This document shows, piece after piece, positions 15,001 through 21,400 of a DNA stretch of 64,000 bases. Below the pieces are notes generated by a model that made no database searches, was not told where the DNA came from, and saw only the letters and a list, made by a program, of their open reading frames with translations. The stretch lies in assembly GCA_043798375.1 (NCBI GenBank), contig JAZDOS010000042.1, forward strand, positions 6,980 through 70,979, in the 5' to 3' direction. This DNA is from JAPLMI01 sp043798375 (GTDB lineage Bacteria > Omnitrophota > Gorgyraeia > 2-01-FULL-45-10). The position numbers and the translations under genes are program-made. Position 1 is the stretch's first letter, and each line of letters starts with the position of its first letter.

Positions 15001-15165
15001 ACTAAACTGAAAGGGACTATGACGCTCGAAGGCCTGGCTATACCCGGCCTTAAGATAGATGAACGCGGCAGGATCATATTCACGTCTCCGATCGTGCCCT
15101 ACGATTACAATAAGGAGATCGGCGCGTATAGAGACGCGATAGCGCTACTCGCGAGCGCGGCATAA
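1..15165 (+). CDS. Giant multidomain membrane protein with GT2, HExxH, HD, MNIO-like, 2H, HIT and HAD modules (5' end missing)
   Basis: The frame is open from base 1, so the GTG at 73 is probably internal and the true start lies upstream. Modules by nucleotide position: unrecognised N-terminal part to about 1360; paired membrane segments (1365-1555, 1825-1980, 2750-3195); a region with processive GT2 hallmarks, IIEDSELGRRL near 4900 and QRSRW at 5026-5040, followed by more membrane segments (5045-5580, 5990-6460). Then come a beta-sandwich-like stretch (6920-7400), two membrane segments (7500-7660), an HExxH motif (HEFAH at 8017), an HD domain (ALHDVGG near 8296) and a DUF692/MNIO-like barrel (9230-9960; ESLDYHD, DCAHMYVSA, DEAHLTVP). 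Next are a 2H-phosphoesterase-like module (HLT near 10279, HMT near 10548), a NAGPA-type phosphodiester-glycosidase-like module (10850-12005, FDNGADAMM), a HIT/GalT-like module (CPLC near 12218, HRHYHWQVF near 12466) and a HAD phosphatase (DLDGT near 13078). The last kilobase is an unrecognised alpha/beta tail. Module calls rest on motifs only. A role in envelope glycan assembly is inference. Confidence 0.85.
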   Translation, partial: GSGNTRQDFAKIQEKVRSDKPSAEVTGLPGGFARVDWIYATPEPPASYRDTGLPTVVAITGIEQGIKAGRTKLYASPIDENTQEISKSLGTRYLVRNKSARRMSLNTQGIEKIGSLKNARTAGGVPISAFSGVQTMPVEEDVHWEKTDVTEENILPLSQETGEHLTLNDKGSKVVQYYTPDDRRLKTEYEIGTSKNAMNLVLGALSGLKDPIFKSKADIEILDCIYTTARTNSLNSIKKLREFIINAIAVKDAFEKVTGKVPVTAESAGNILYYTRALMIGDPLTGEIAVRTADDMKSFESNLAALSDAVLKAFKNFDKEAKTQKMRDFIGFDTDEGKFVLGKLVHWAKNKKDFVFEDFLASFNGIIRYEKEVNDYFKARYATAAQEGKAAKLPAQSRFEIFADKITSFASQTAGLSSGDKKTFLEVQTERLDKKDYKKTQEKIKAKTRFAPALKWLGLPAVIFALMGNAGYAADIAAKPIANVIDIPGDIIGIFTHAPYFSLAVAGILIAALIWRIYKTGIDENRYWSTRQQLYAWKTPPRQGQPLCNPNPAYARMWDEMGAGIAEMRRAMWDIYRTLEPFRVMFYEPNSPLYGRDTGPHIPAYRYGPWTFLTFAAGAGLTVVNIWKAAQTGLSIGYGPWIWILGAGLMLLSLINGYKFIADMALIISPSLRQRRRMLALQIMESEIAVQRRYFTSLINSGGYGFTADQWRELLKFPAHVPFGEPDDQKEIRTQYISFMEYLDYCDEWVKFLKERKDYRVFARLQYPPDQQRHDVMPTFYTQGPEYYMAHTPGIAPITTIMPGNEQDHPGYPIIGEADARNGFRRYANTTRLPIPQLGRVRNPYADPVEPLVPLNNIYVYLAHIRERARQANALGNIGLVTEREEVVAELSIGAVSGRYGPGPESTSYPKLFWKRHLWHSMIFLGVAAAITKAAYGFRLHLAALKIAEDMPIMTPMAFTSAEIIAAVIGFLTIVGIFKYLLFGAASAERPRRIMALGALGGIGYFLYSYCSEPIIKIARLFDRILPDSAHNIFDYLAQPQVLPYTIIVLGAAAAIIGIYYLVVSSGEQSNEVRDQDILDHTPDHLLRGILNRAIQDAINEGKDRNLPGIVRNRPAGRRLIGDNEDVRAIFREISGSYKGLSKASRLVRNEPLSDWITYRIRMSSRTGEGHALASVMEVADIVNNVRERGRIIQVLAAHGFNVQGLPADPPVDRRSGRATNMDIAERLTLADMDRIVNDPAIAHEIFEAVVLMDTVFGNAAAQVRATLESATNSYHGRVDIALSMDDDDPGVDAIRQAMQPGGILAPYADNIIIYTGSNWGSNLGKNQRKARMKPVLDVETVKYLKKIYGERRAACPDYKLPGFVELVDQEDRLGALLLKSKTLLWKMYDRTVSDEIAGRRNSGDRRRWGIKFNGLGGAQWKLRLTYYLTTARLRIAAWGAAPDADGDARERAAFMLNAFRQVYANADYFAESEFRTRSVPAIIQSELRLVSDKSPAHAYMSHSDYLLWHTKIQVGQTNNGFLFLGGTGNGFLWDMIAGEELDGSGRALCYLNDRARLQDMLFPLRQNIEREETRMAEFYAGFPLPIRLMFHIIVHPIRSIFDPSVKRTRVPSGLLRNYLNTYNISGAWDLYNIIEDSELGRRLPLYQLKATRLVGPFTQILEDLLPVMGAPWWRQRSRWIIMQTFAVTIAHPAAFFMFFGQYIGLALGWMMFGSANGFILQGLGAGLAGFVIGGFAFYYIGHIVNGLLILAGWKRNAQWQVDPVKAMGYWRFQHVAHLAAATPAVVATTLTLILTILYGIATVGNVPGLEFMGGGLGAFIVDAVRFLQVYVPFVNGWLPTVFIGAIVFFIPPFMQVIQGMIATLQYDIQDEESTTESIRVYLTEAGDTPMIGIADMHADTINTNIVVPGRVIAGHYSRFSDDEFVINFLNMYIREAAAACNHAVVGMPNNAFGWADLNRNWRNGLDPANPDHIQIYRRALTEAIDFAHGLITKIRGDVRFSWKFFAFGAALFIVSNYLMSTGWFYAALGNYALWTGLAIMIAAILTQVVSRVPRARKSIYRLSSIGRRPYHAYHYFIRQILMLPYYMNLIIAGILSLFMTVDRYQGENFWTRGRQGLQPPRYGERGSLRQYRNILSNWLSTNWLILALLFVPIYIIVGDPMVKVHLKPKMIGRQITLEIEREYQNHISGDYNLDSSEIYGILRSDPYIYVQNGWVEGKIKVFDEYLANHIRSGNAESLKSAETTLAWIVEGIRAGQDYIKSEGGDDAEAIKGFEELAEIFFALCAKYNILDLYYQVLPAKPEVIDAAKFKIETDNAEARITKTGKDGSFELKCSIDGNVSGNAGYVIVKADLPDSVDMAGKEFIVDYGISGGQIGNRTIQSMVIDGNGNTYFNPLSNKLLKDSASVRPEKQPAEQWLSEKDRSRVFNRQNIRTVLIKIGGNAAGDCPNLVIRFGAPRIQIRPSFVTGIGSPDIKSSMNRAVEQRAGKAKKARNLEPVRPLGILTGGLAVGSLIGLGIITLLNTHAGANINPWLSLGIGLGLSIAGFIIEASRHSRARMNKHNVDSIRKSQAGFMYPNGWAKFGDFDEFAALKPVLEYLGIPEDMVRPYTWTAAEMPTNWLTAFMELFKTSPPRIATVKTEIDDEGNVRKYIEITPSLLLPGNELYLEQILRHEFAHLGGAGEIGATWAERGLLRTIYNIPPLVMDALLPGEEAGVFNIPAPELLEKFNHGFLLKHVGRATVISMRIGRELGLSEEEMKLLEYASALHDVGGDPRALNEKKFSEYSERIKQAADEKSIKKAADKLVERAASSMGIAVPEDIGARYELFKTGLAAIARLSRHEIAQNEELLNSIFDVPSNTLKILRKNNIVISPDLEVLLKYHADYAGFVKDKPAFSIPADRMRMLLSILYLTDMFEHGNNRFTQLVQRGKDRVENFPETFTFIEGMFAAAGMLERCNREPVDALVKLVRAEDPAIMKAVTAARETVEAGEAAKICETFNRANIIPSFTLNASRDFKDQESDFRKGLEVLRAIFTGSSVTTQYSFEDQCRDERELARIKSTPEYRADKRTFHLKILNDKRRIVDGKPKRYELNLSSPDTKELIENKGSVLYQIVEELQPEYVSVHISAPMEEREFGTDDRPYEVGISPLLSREEVLNRFVDRINTLQDNLKTIGHNNPVLVESLDYHDAALTKGAYEYITEPAFIREVLARTGAHFLADCAHMYVSAKNTHLGRPDYDYMEYVKQIIDEDTIALVDEAHLTVPAYDAKTGQWQDVHLPFYTDSVEAGDVKNILRYIFELRAKKGITKPIIVNFESDSNETDMKNSQKDITALADFFRPHQNARMAMEYESMKDLSNPFDAVKMQKSRGLFEWDDAAGAWDWKQGDGITLLLGLPFEGPIQQNMGEIENALSSLEPDAKKLYLMKIENFHLTAAALTENTLEVSQDPAVEKEILRRLSAVRSLIQGQGAVKLKFHYKDLTITPGGEIVALGFVENDNLFAIRDKLHFRGISSHYTDIVHMTIGRIFDENISPERLAEYKRLIEALREKKDERGNPAVLADLTIDNANLWDQRGATSELRYGRSHSPIPLEARPEIQPNAPPIVVKTAPQVTIESFTSERGPSTAMAVARLKASEVTVYPVFQRNIKSSRGMQRDRATMHFGYQLEGGKFQDVDDEAPDYEHVRKDIWTIEEHLAEFRKKHPDVEIIGFVGNGNILANTGLSASVMWVERKLWATEQEKELIYNGNSRNYPSLILWKENGRYSAEEVKFTREGRIIQASTDKDITEDVIFTNSGVGLLKQGPGRETAPYDLAAHCWHDSDVRHYLDFPFRKTNTGKYIHFGVDQFYDSKGNVVTALLSPAIDEEPITLKLEENKIPLDNYDIVALEAGLKEKGYEPAASRDEVAYGSYFIAQDLGEIKIGFFRGINPHNICGVDSKGNLIWVIVSGKSNRIGITFKEAQKKLKEMGAASAVIFDNGADAMMNIDNSYVIPSFQGRDRILSILVFGKRAPPDTRPQAPAEADFAAAKFEDVTLKDGSKFSLAYLPWRGKYKAAAAQVLEKRPDKTRPISPYDHDKAICPLCSPIIADEKAYNGEGRQYIIVVNTSPFAEDHALFASREPLPQIITTPKQIEDIAGYMSEKGEGREAIFNGFDPNRTSLAHRHYHWQVFKRSSTIWENYAKGVLNTRYSEEESTKTVRVEYSANKAFSVKIVIGTDIKKISEILLKDIRVIESKSLIPMINFRIIDGKYAFALQAGTEERPASLVRLDEESHAGIGAAEHSGYIITDTEKLFDTLKDSPELIKNILIDSQAPIEEVLGSADTNPPALPGTRGLEPVEGPAQAIKQFNDMASGIMDRGYAPIIVADLDGTITEPNEPISEENARAIIRLVKSGAIFAVLSGISFNRVKYQFLEPMVSYLTTPEERDILKGIPIASDNGTQVYQYDTEAGGFECVWAKDMAEVLGKDRYSRAVQVLNRCADELNIRQMLGKVMNREFDDEDWQEFRRDHIIDKRKVKIGKDHDYKNIVTQISFMVVGNEASPEEKDLFSEADKGVEAVIRNPYAEYIKEELRKEGIELEVTVSGKSSIDITLPGADKGSGIMTIAGRLRASRDIMIFFGDAFRANDGPALKSVKRAVNFGQAVDFKRLPYDTEGLESAQFPGTGPRGFRLLADKLARRLEEHKREPVTGKKLINGPAEIAVLVPAKLEKAAINALEPGAIVTKDREIFDELTGTGTPGIILTEGMTESYLGSDNFRLSVQAIQAIAADKNGEKLRRFVNFLKKKLQLMDRFDIDTARQKLLSAGEGVSMYTKRINAILPALLREQQARLAMAYSTMSLPEAQFNNQVVVATTDTIAENDIYFFDRIIKASEKGIVSPIIYGDRLKTPEEAAAFARAGLRVQGISEGRIDEAMKSIIFVDKYLRKDDGSNAPKSRNDIVMEIQREVFKSFGTTPDLYNDIGIRAIEGELQEGRETPLLGKLVEIKPVTINGEKVYVSINTYEITLEVVTKLKGTMTLEGLAIPGLKIDERGRIIFTSPIVPYDYNKEIGAYRDAIALLASAA

Positions 15166-15175
15166 CGTTCTTAAT

Positions 15176-15316
15176 CTAACCTGGTTAATCTAACCAGGTT
15201 AGATTGCTTATCCTCGCCCTATATAAGGTAAGGCCAAGCTGCCTTATAATTGGCGAGGATAGGCTGCTTAACCATGTTCAACCTCGTAGGTTGAACCTAC
15301 GAGGTTGAACATGGTT
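15176..15316. repeat. Three successive palindromes after the first giant gene
   Basis: Three inverted repeats follow one another. The first is 12-bp arms CTAACCTGGTTA / TAACCAGGTTAG at 15176-15187 and 15191-15202. The second is a long imperfect stem with outer arms ATCCTCGCC / GGCGAGGAT at 15210 and 15252. The third is a perfect 23-bp arm pair at 15270-15292 and 15294-15316 around a single G. The set may end transcription of the giant gene, but no strong T tract follows. The AGGTT theme recurs at 33214, 46351, 53152 and 55456, so a repeat family is more likely than plain terminators. Confidence 0.8.
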
Positions 15317-15344
15317 AGGTTATAAAAAAGTAAGAATTAATGGC

Positions 15345-15373
15345 TTGACAGTTTAAATAAACAGAGCTATACT
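15345..15373 (+). promoter_or_regulatory. Sigma70-type promoter of the second giant gene
   Basis: Consensus TTGACA at 15345-15350 and TATACT at 15368-15373 are separated by exactly 17 bp. Transcription would start near 15380, giving an untranslated leader of about 90 bases that contains the hairpin at 15410-15445 and a Shine-Dalgarno AAGGAG at 15456-15461. The 303-bp gap 15166-15468 thus holds palindromes, this promoter and the leader, and no other gene that I can see. Confidence 0.8.
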
Positions 15374-15409
15374 TTTATTACTTTAACAGCTCTTATTTGT
15401 TACATATAT

Positions 15410-15445
15410 AACCTCAAAGGTTGCCTTTAGGCAACCTTTGAGGTT
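15410..15445. repeat. Perfect hairpin in the leader of the second giant gene
   Basis: Two perfect 16-bp arms (15410-15425 and 15430-15445) surround the loop TTTA. It begins AACCTCAAAGG and ends CCTTTGAGGTT, and matches the AGGTTGCC / GGCAACCT palindromes at 46361 and 55471. It stops about 10 bases before the ribosome binding site, so it could shield or stabilise the message start. Confidence 0.8.
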
Positions 15446-15468
15446 GGCAAATTGTAAGGAGATAAAAT

Positions 15469-18400
15469 ATGATATTCAGGAAAACAATTTCGGTTTTTGT
15501 AATCTTCACATTTCTGTTCTCGAACGTCGCTTTTGCCGTACCGGCTAAATCCAACATTGAACTCGCAGGGAATAATGAGACGGTCACGACCCCCGAGAGC
15601 ATAGTTGTACCGCGTGATTTCGGGCTTGTTAAGAGTAAATTTAACGGCAACTCCGGCAAACTTATAGTCCACATCCAGGACGCGCACTGTAATTATGAAG
15701 CCCAGTCTAATATCGTTAAAATATTGGAGGGATTGGTAAAGAATTACTCTTTTGGCCTGGTGGCGGTGGAAGGCGCCGACGGTTTCATCGACACTTCGTG
15801 GTTCAAGGCGTTCCCGGACGATGAGGTGAGAAAAGAGGTCGCCGATTATTTCATGAAGAAGGGCGAGATCACCGGCCCCGAATTTCTCTCCATCACCACA
15901 AACCTGCCGTTTAAACTATTCGGCGCCGAAACCCGCTCCTATTACATCCAGAACCTGAACGCGTTTACCTCAAGTTACCCATTAAAAGACGAAACCGAAA
16001 AATATTTCAACTCTATCAAAGCCGTTTTAAACCGTTTAAAAGGCTTTATATACAGCGAAGAGCTTAAGGTTCTCGATACAAAGATTCAGGATTACGAATC
16101 GAAGAAACTTCAGTTCAATGATTATATCAGATTCCTGCAGGCGATAGCCGAAAAACATAAGATAAATTTAAGAAGCTACGATAATTTCTTCAGGCTCGTG
16201 AGCGTCCTCATATATGAAAAGAAGATAGATTTTAATATCACCGACAAGGAGAGAAGCGCGCTGATTGATGAATTAAGCAAGGCCGTCGCCAAAGACCAGC
16301 TTCAGCAGCTCGTAACGCAGTCCATATCATTCAAATCAGGTAAAATTTCATCCGCCGAATATTACGCGTATCTGAAGAACCTCGCCGCCGCGAACGGCAT
16401 TGATCTTTCGAAGAAATACCCCAATCTTTATAACTATATAATATATAACGCCGTCTACTCCAAAATAGAGAATGAAAAATTATTCCAGGATTTAAAGAAG
16501 ATAGAGATCGCGGTCAAAGAGAAGCTCTTTGCCAACGATGACCAGAGAGCGCTCGAAAAACTCTCCCGCCACATCGACATACTTCTCGGCCTCATCAATA
16601 TAAAGCTCATGAACGGCGATTTCGATTACTACCAGGCCGATAAGAGCGAGTTTACATCGGAATATTTCGAGGATTTCATAAAGAAGAAGGTTATCCAGTT
16701 CGGCCTTGCCTATGATGTAATGGCGCCAACCGAGGCAGTCGCGCAAAGCATACCGAAATTAGAGGATTTCTACTCAATAGCCATAAAGCGCGACAAGGCG
16801 CTCGTCGATAACACGCTCGACGCGATGAAGAAAGAGAAACAGAACATCGCGGTCCTTGTGACAGGCGGCTTCCACTCAGAAGGCATAGCCAAACTCCTCG
16901 AAAAGCAGGGCGTCTCCTACATGGTCGTCTGCCCGTCTATCACAAAAGACGTCCCCTCACCGTACATACAGATACTGACGAATCAACGCACCCCCCTTGA
17001 GGACATTCTTATCGGCACCGCCCACGCGAAGGAAGGGATGGTCGCCGCGCCTTCAAGAGCACAACTTATTACCATGCCGGACAGCGCATTCAAAGACTAT
17101 GTCGGAAGACTTGAGGCCGGCGAAAAGCTTGCCCTGGCAATAAAGGCTGCAGAAGAAGAATGGGTGGACGTAACCGTGAGCGGCGCTGAAGGAGCCGCTA
17201 CACCTGTCGGCAGAGTTAATATCGAAGGGCTCGTCGACCGCTTAAAGGAAGATACGGGGGCAAGCATTGCCGGTATAGTGAATGAGTTAAGGCACGACCT
17301 CCATCAGAGATGCGACAGATTACATTTATCGAAGATCTCAATCGAGCATCTTCTTGCTCTTCTCGAGGAAAAGCTGACATCGCCAGAGTTTAAAGCCATT
17401 ACTGACAAATTCGAGGCCGAATACAACGAGCGCGTTGCAAACCGTGCGGCGCTGGAAGCGCGCCGTAAAGGCGCCGCGGAATCCGGCCGGAAAAGCCCGG
17501 GCAGGGACGCAGTAGCGGGAATCGGCGAGCGCGCTTTAAGGGCAGATGAGTTCGGCCGTTACGACAGCAATCTCGGAGCAAATTTTGAGGCAAGCAGGGT
17601 TGAGACAAGAGACGAGGAATTACCGGGCCTCAGGGTCCATGTCCACGGCGATATCAACGGCAGTTTCGAGGAAGGAATAGCCGCGCAGAATGACGATGCC
17701 CTTCTGAACGGCGGGGCTACGATTCCATTTCCAAGAGTGCATCCCGGGACATACAGAGGCTCTGCTCTTTCGCGGGAAATCGATGGGCAGATCGAAGAGA
17801 TCGCTGGGCAGATACATGTAAGCAGGTACATATGGGACAGCGAAAAGATCGCGGATGTTTCTGACAGTATCAAAATAACCAAAATGGATAAAGAGGTGGT
17901 AGGAAACCACGAAAAGGCCCATCTCGATATATTCGCAGGCAAGGGCGATATATTCAGGCTTTGGCTTCTCTATCTGGAGTACTGCGCGATATATAAGAAA
18001 TTCGTAGACCAGGAAGACTTTGTAGATAATATTCAGAGCTGGGTAAGCCTTTTGACAAAATGGGCCAATAAAGGGACAAATGATAAAGGAGATATTGTTA
18101 AGGACGCCGAAAACAAGATGCCTATAAAGGAATGGGCGGTGATGAACGGTGTGCCGCTTGATGCTCGTCCCGGGGATTTCCCGAACTGCAATACCATCGA
18201 GATCCGGAAGAAGATAGCGGCATTACAGGCCTTGAGGATATACAAAAGGGCCAGATGGGCGCTGACCAATATAGACGAGAAAAAAATGAGGATAGCGCTT
18301 ACCGAGGCCTATGTGCTGGCTGCGAATTACGGCGATGACGAACTGCTCAGTAATATCATAAACCTGATCCCCGCACAACCTGGTATGAGGAAAGAGATAT

Positions 18401-21400
18401 GCGGCAGGGCTATACTTCAGATAGCCAAGTGGTATCCGCTATGGATAAGGAAGGACCTTTTTAGGACAGCATCCCCGGGAACCATGGAACTTCTGGACCA
18501 GTGGCGTACGGAATCAGGCGCGGACCACGAGATAACGCCTAAAGATGTTGTCGCGGTCATCATGGCCGGCGGCGGCGGAGAAAGGATGTGGCCGCTCAGC
18601 GTTACGGAAGACCCCAAACAGATAACCGATATCATTGACGAGAAACTCCTTGTCATGGCCGTCCGCAGGGTGATAGAGCATCTGGGAAGGAAGAATGTCT
18701 ACATCCAGACCATCCCAAAGCTTAAAGATAAGATCGTAAAATTGTTAAAGGATGCCGGTCTGAATATCCCGAAAGAAAATATATTCGCCGAGCCGGAATC
18801 TGCGGACACATCAGGCGCGATAGGCTATGCAGCCGCAAAGTTAAAGAGGTTGGGCAGAGGCAATGACGTGATGTTCGCATGTACCGCCGACCATTATATA
18901 GATGTAACCTCACCCGATTTCAGGAGCGCCTATATGCACGCGGCTAAGATAGCCAAGCACAATCAGGCGATAGGTACGTTGGGCATCGATCCCGAGCCAA
19001 TAGGCGTATCGGAAGAATACGGCTGTATAAGGAAAGGCGGAGAGACCTTTTATGAAGGAGGCCATGTAGCCGCTAAGTTCATCGAAAAACCGAAAGGGAA
19101 AGACGCGAAAGATATATTCAAGGAAAGACTCCCTGATAATAGCCACGTATGGCTTTATAATAGCGGGATGTTCATAGGAAGACCCGATATATTTTTAGAG
19201 GCGTTCAGGCAAGTCGCTCCTGTCTACGGCGAGGCGTTCGATGCCATAGCGGACCCGGAGGCTACGCTGGAGACGGAGGCGAAGGCCTTCAAGCAGTTAG
19301 GTGAGAATAAAAAGAAGGGTGGGTTTATTCATTCCGGAGAACCGACAGGATTCCGCAAGGGCGTATCGGTGGATTATGTATTAGCCCAGCCCGTCTCGAA
19401 GATGGAAACCGACAGGATCGCGCTATTTATGGTTGCGGGCACATTCAAATGGAAAGATATAGGCAGTTATGCGATGGCCTATGCATATTATAAAGATGAT
19501 TATCTCGGAACGCCTGACAAAGGAGACGCATCCGCAAAAACAGGTGTCTATAAAGACGCAGATAATAATATCGTTGTGAACAAATCCTCCGACATAACAC
19601 CGGCGCCCTATGTTAATTTTGAAAGCTGCTCAGAATGTTTTGTCATTGCCAATGATCCTGATGCGAGGATAACGCTTAAGAATCTCACAAGAACGATAGT
19701 AATCTATAACCCGACTACAAAATCGGTTATGGTGGCGCCTATTAGCGTAGAAGGCGATTCTATAAAGAAGCTTCAGGGCAGGATAGGGGCGAGGGCCGCC
19801 TTAAAAGGTTATGTATTGGGCAATTTATCAGGGATTGAGCCGTCAAAAAAGAGAGCGGTGATTAGGGGCAGGTATGATGATAAGACAAGCTCAATTGTCA
19901 TGGAAGAAGCTGACCAGAAGAATAATGTTGTCGAAGAGTATCTGCAGGGCAACGGCATAATCATCGGATCCGAAGGATGCAGTATATCTGTAGGTGTTGG
20001 GCTCGCCACAATTGTTGATATGAAAGACGTCTCTCTGGACGTGCGACAGTCAACCGCTGACGGCATAAATATATCAGTGGAGAAGAAAGGCCCTGCCGCG
20101 GCATCGGCAGGTACGGCAGTTTCCGCGGGGATCACACTCGCGCATCTAGAGACACCTGCGGAGCGGATAGGGAACACAAGGATGATGCTTGAGCGGCTGG
20201 ATATAAATCACATTACGCCCGCCGCATATGCCGGCGTTTACGGCGTGAGCGAGGATATCGCGAAAACGGAGATAGGTAAGATATACGAAGAAGATATCGA
20301 TAGAATAATAAAGATCGCGGCAGGCATCTCCAGGCTTAAAATCGATAGGAGCGACCCCGCTAAAATAGCCCATTTGGACGGCGAGATCGAAAAGCTGCAG
20401 AAGACGGTAAAAGATATCGTGCTCGAGAGAAAGAGCCGCGGCACGCTCGTTCCAGGATGGATAAGGCTTGTCGTAGAAGGCATAAAAGACAGGGCGGAGT
20501 ACAAGGAATCTTCACGGGTCAGGAGCGAAACGGTCCGGCTGTGCAATACCGTCTTTGCCGAATCAAAGGAAAACGAAATATTACAAGATGCCGCCAGGAC
20601 AGAGAAGGAGCGCATCTTAAAAGATAAAGAGCTTATTACCTTGAGTCCGGCCATATGCAGGCGCGATTCAGTCAGGGCAGAAGACGCCGAACTTGAATTA
20701 TCGGATACCATAGCCAATATATTGGGCAAGTCTATGGTGATGCTTATGCTGAAACAGACAAAATTGACCGATCCGTCTAAACTAAAAATGGTCGTGGGCA
20801 GAGAATCGCGGATCACTGGTCGGCGCATATTATCCGCTTATAAGAGAGGCCTCCTTGATATGGGCGCCAATGTTTTGGACATCTCCAAGACGGAGATCGA
20901 TACCCTTGAAGGAAGGCAGGTAAGCGAGGTGGTAAGTACGCCTCTCATCTATTTTGCCAATCAGCTTCTCAACCCGTCCTCTGCTACCGAGATAACCGCA
21001 AGCCACCTACCTAAAGCCGCAAACGGTATTAAACCGACCATCATGAAAAGGAACGTTACAGCGGATGAGATGAAGGTGTGGGAAGAACTGACCCATGATA
21101 TTATTGACGGGAAGATCAAACCGTCCGGAAACAAGGGAGCCGAGACGAGCGATGCATCGGTCTTGGGTTATTACCATTTGATGCTCAGCGCTACCCTGGC
21201 CGAAATAATAAATGATGAATCAAATGCCGCAGGACAGGCCCTCGTGAATAAGTGGCGCCTGGGGAGAAACGATGTCCTTAATAATGGGAAGACTTTAAAA
21301 CAAGCGCTTGATGATATAAAGAACGAGGTCGCGGCATATATGGGAAGTAATCCTCTGTGCGGCATGAAGATGGAAATAGACCCCGGCAACGGCTCCATGG

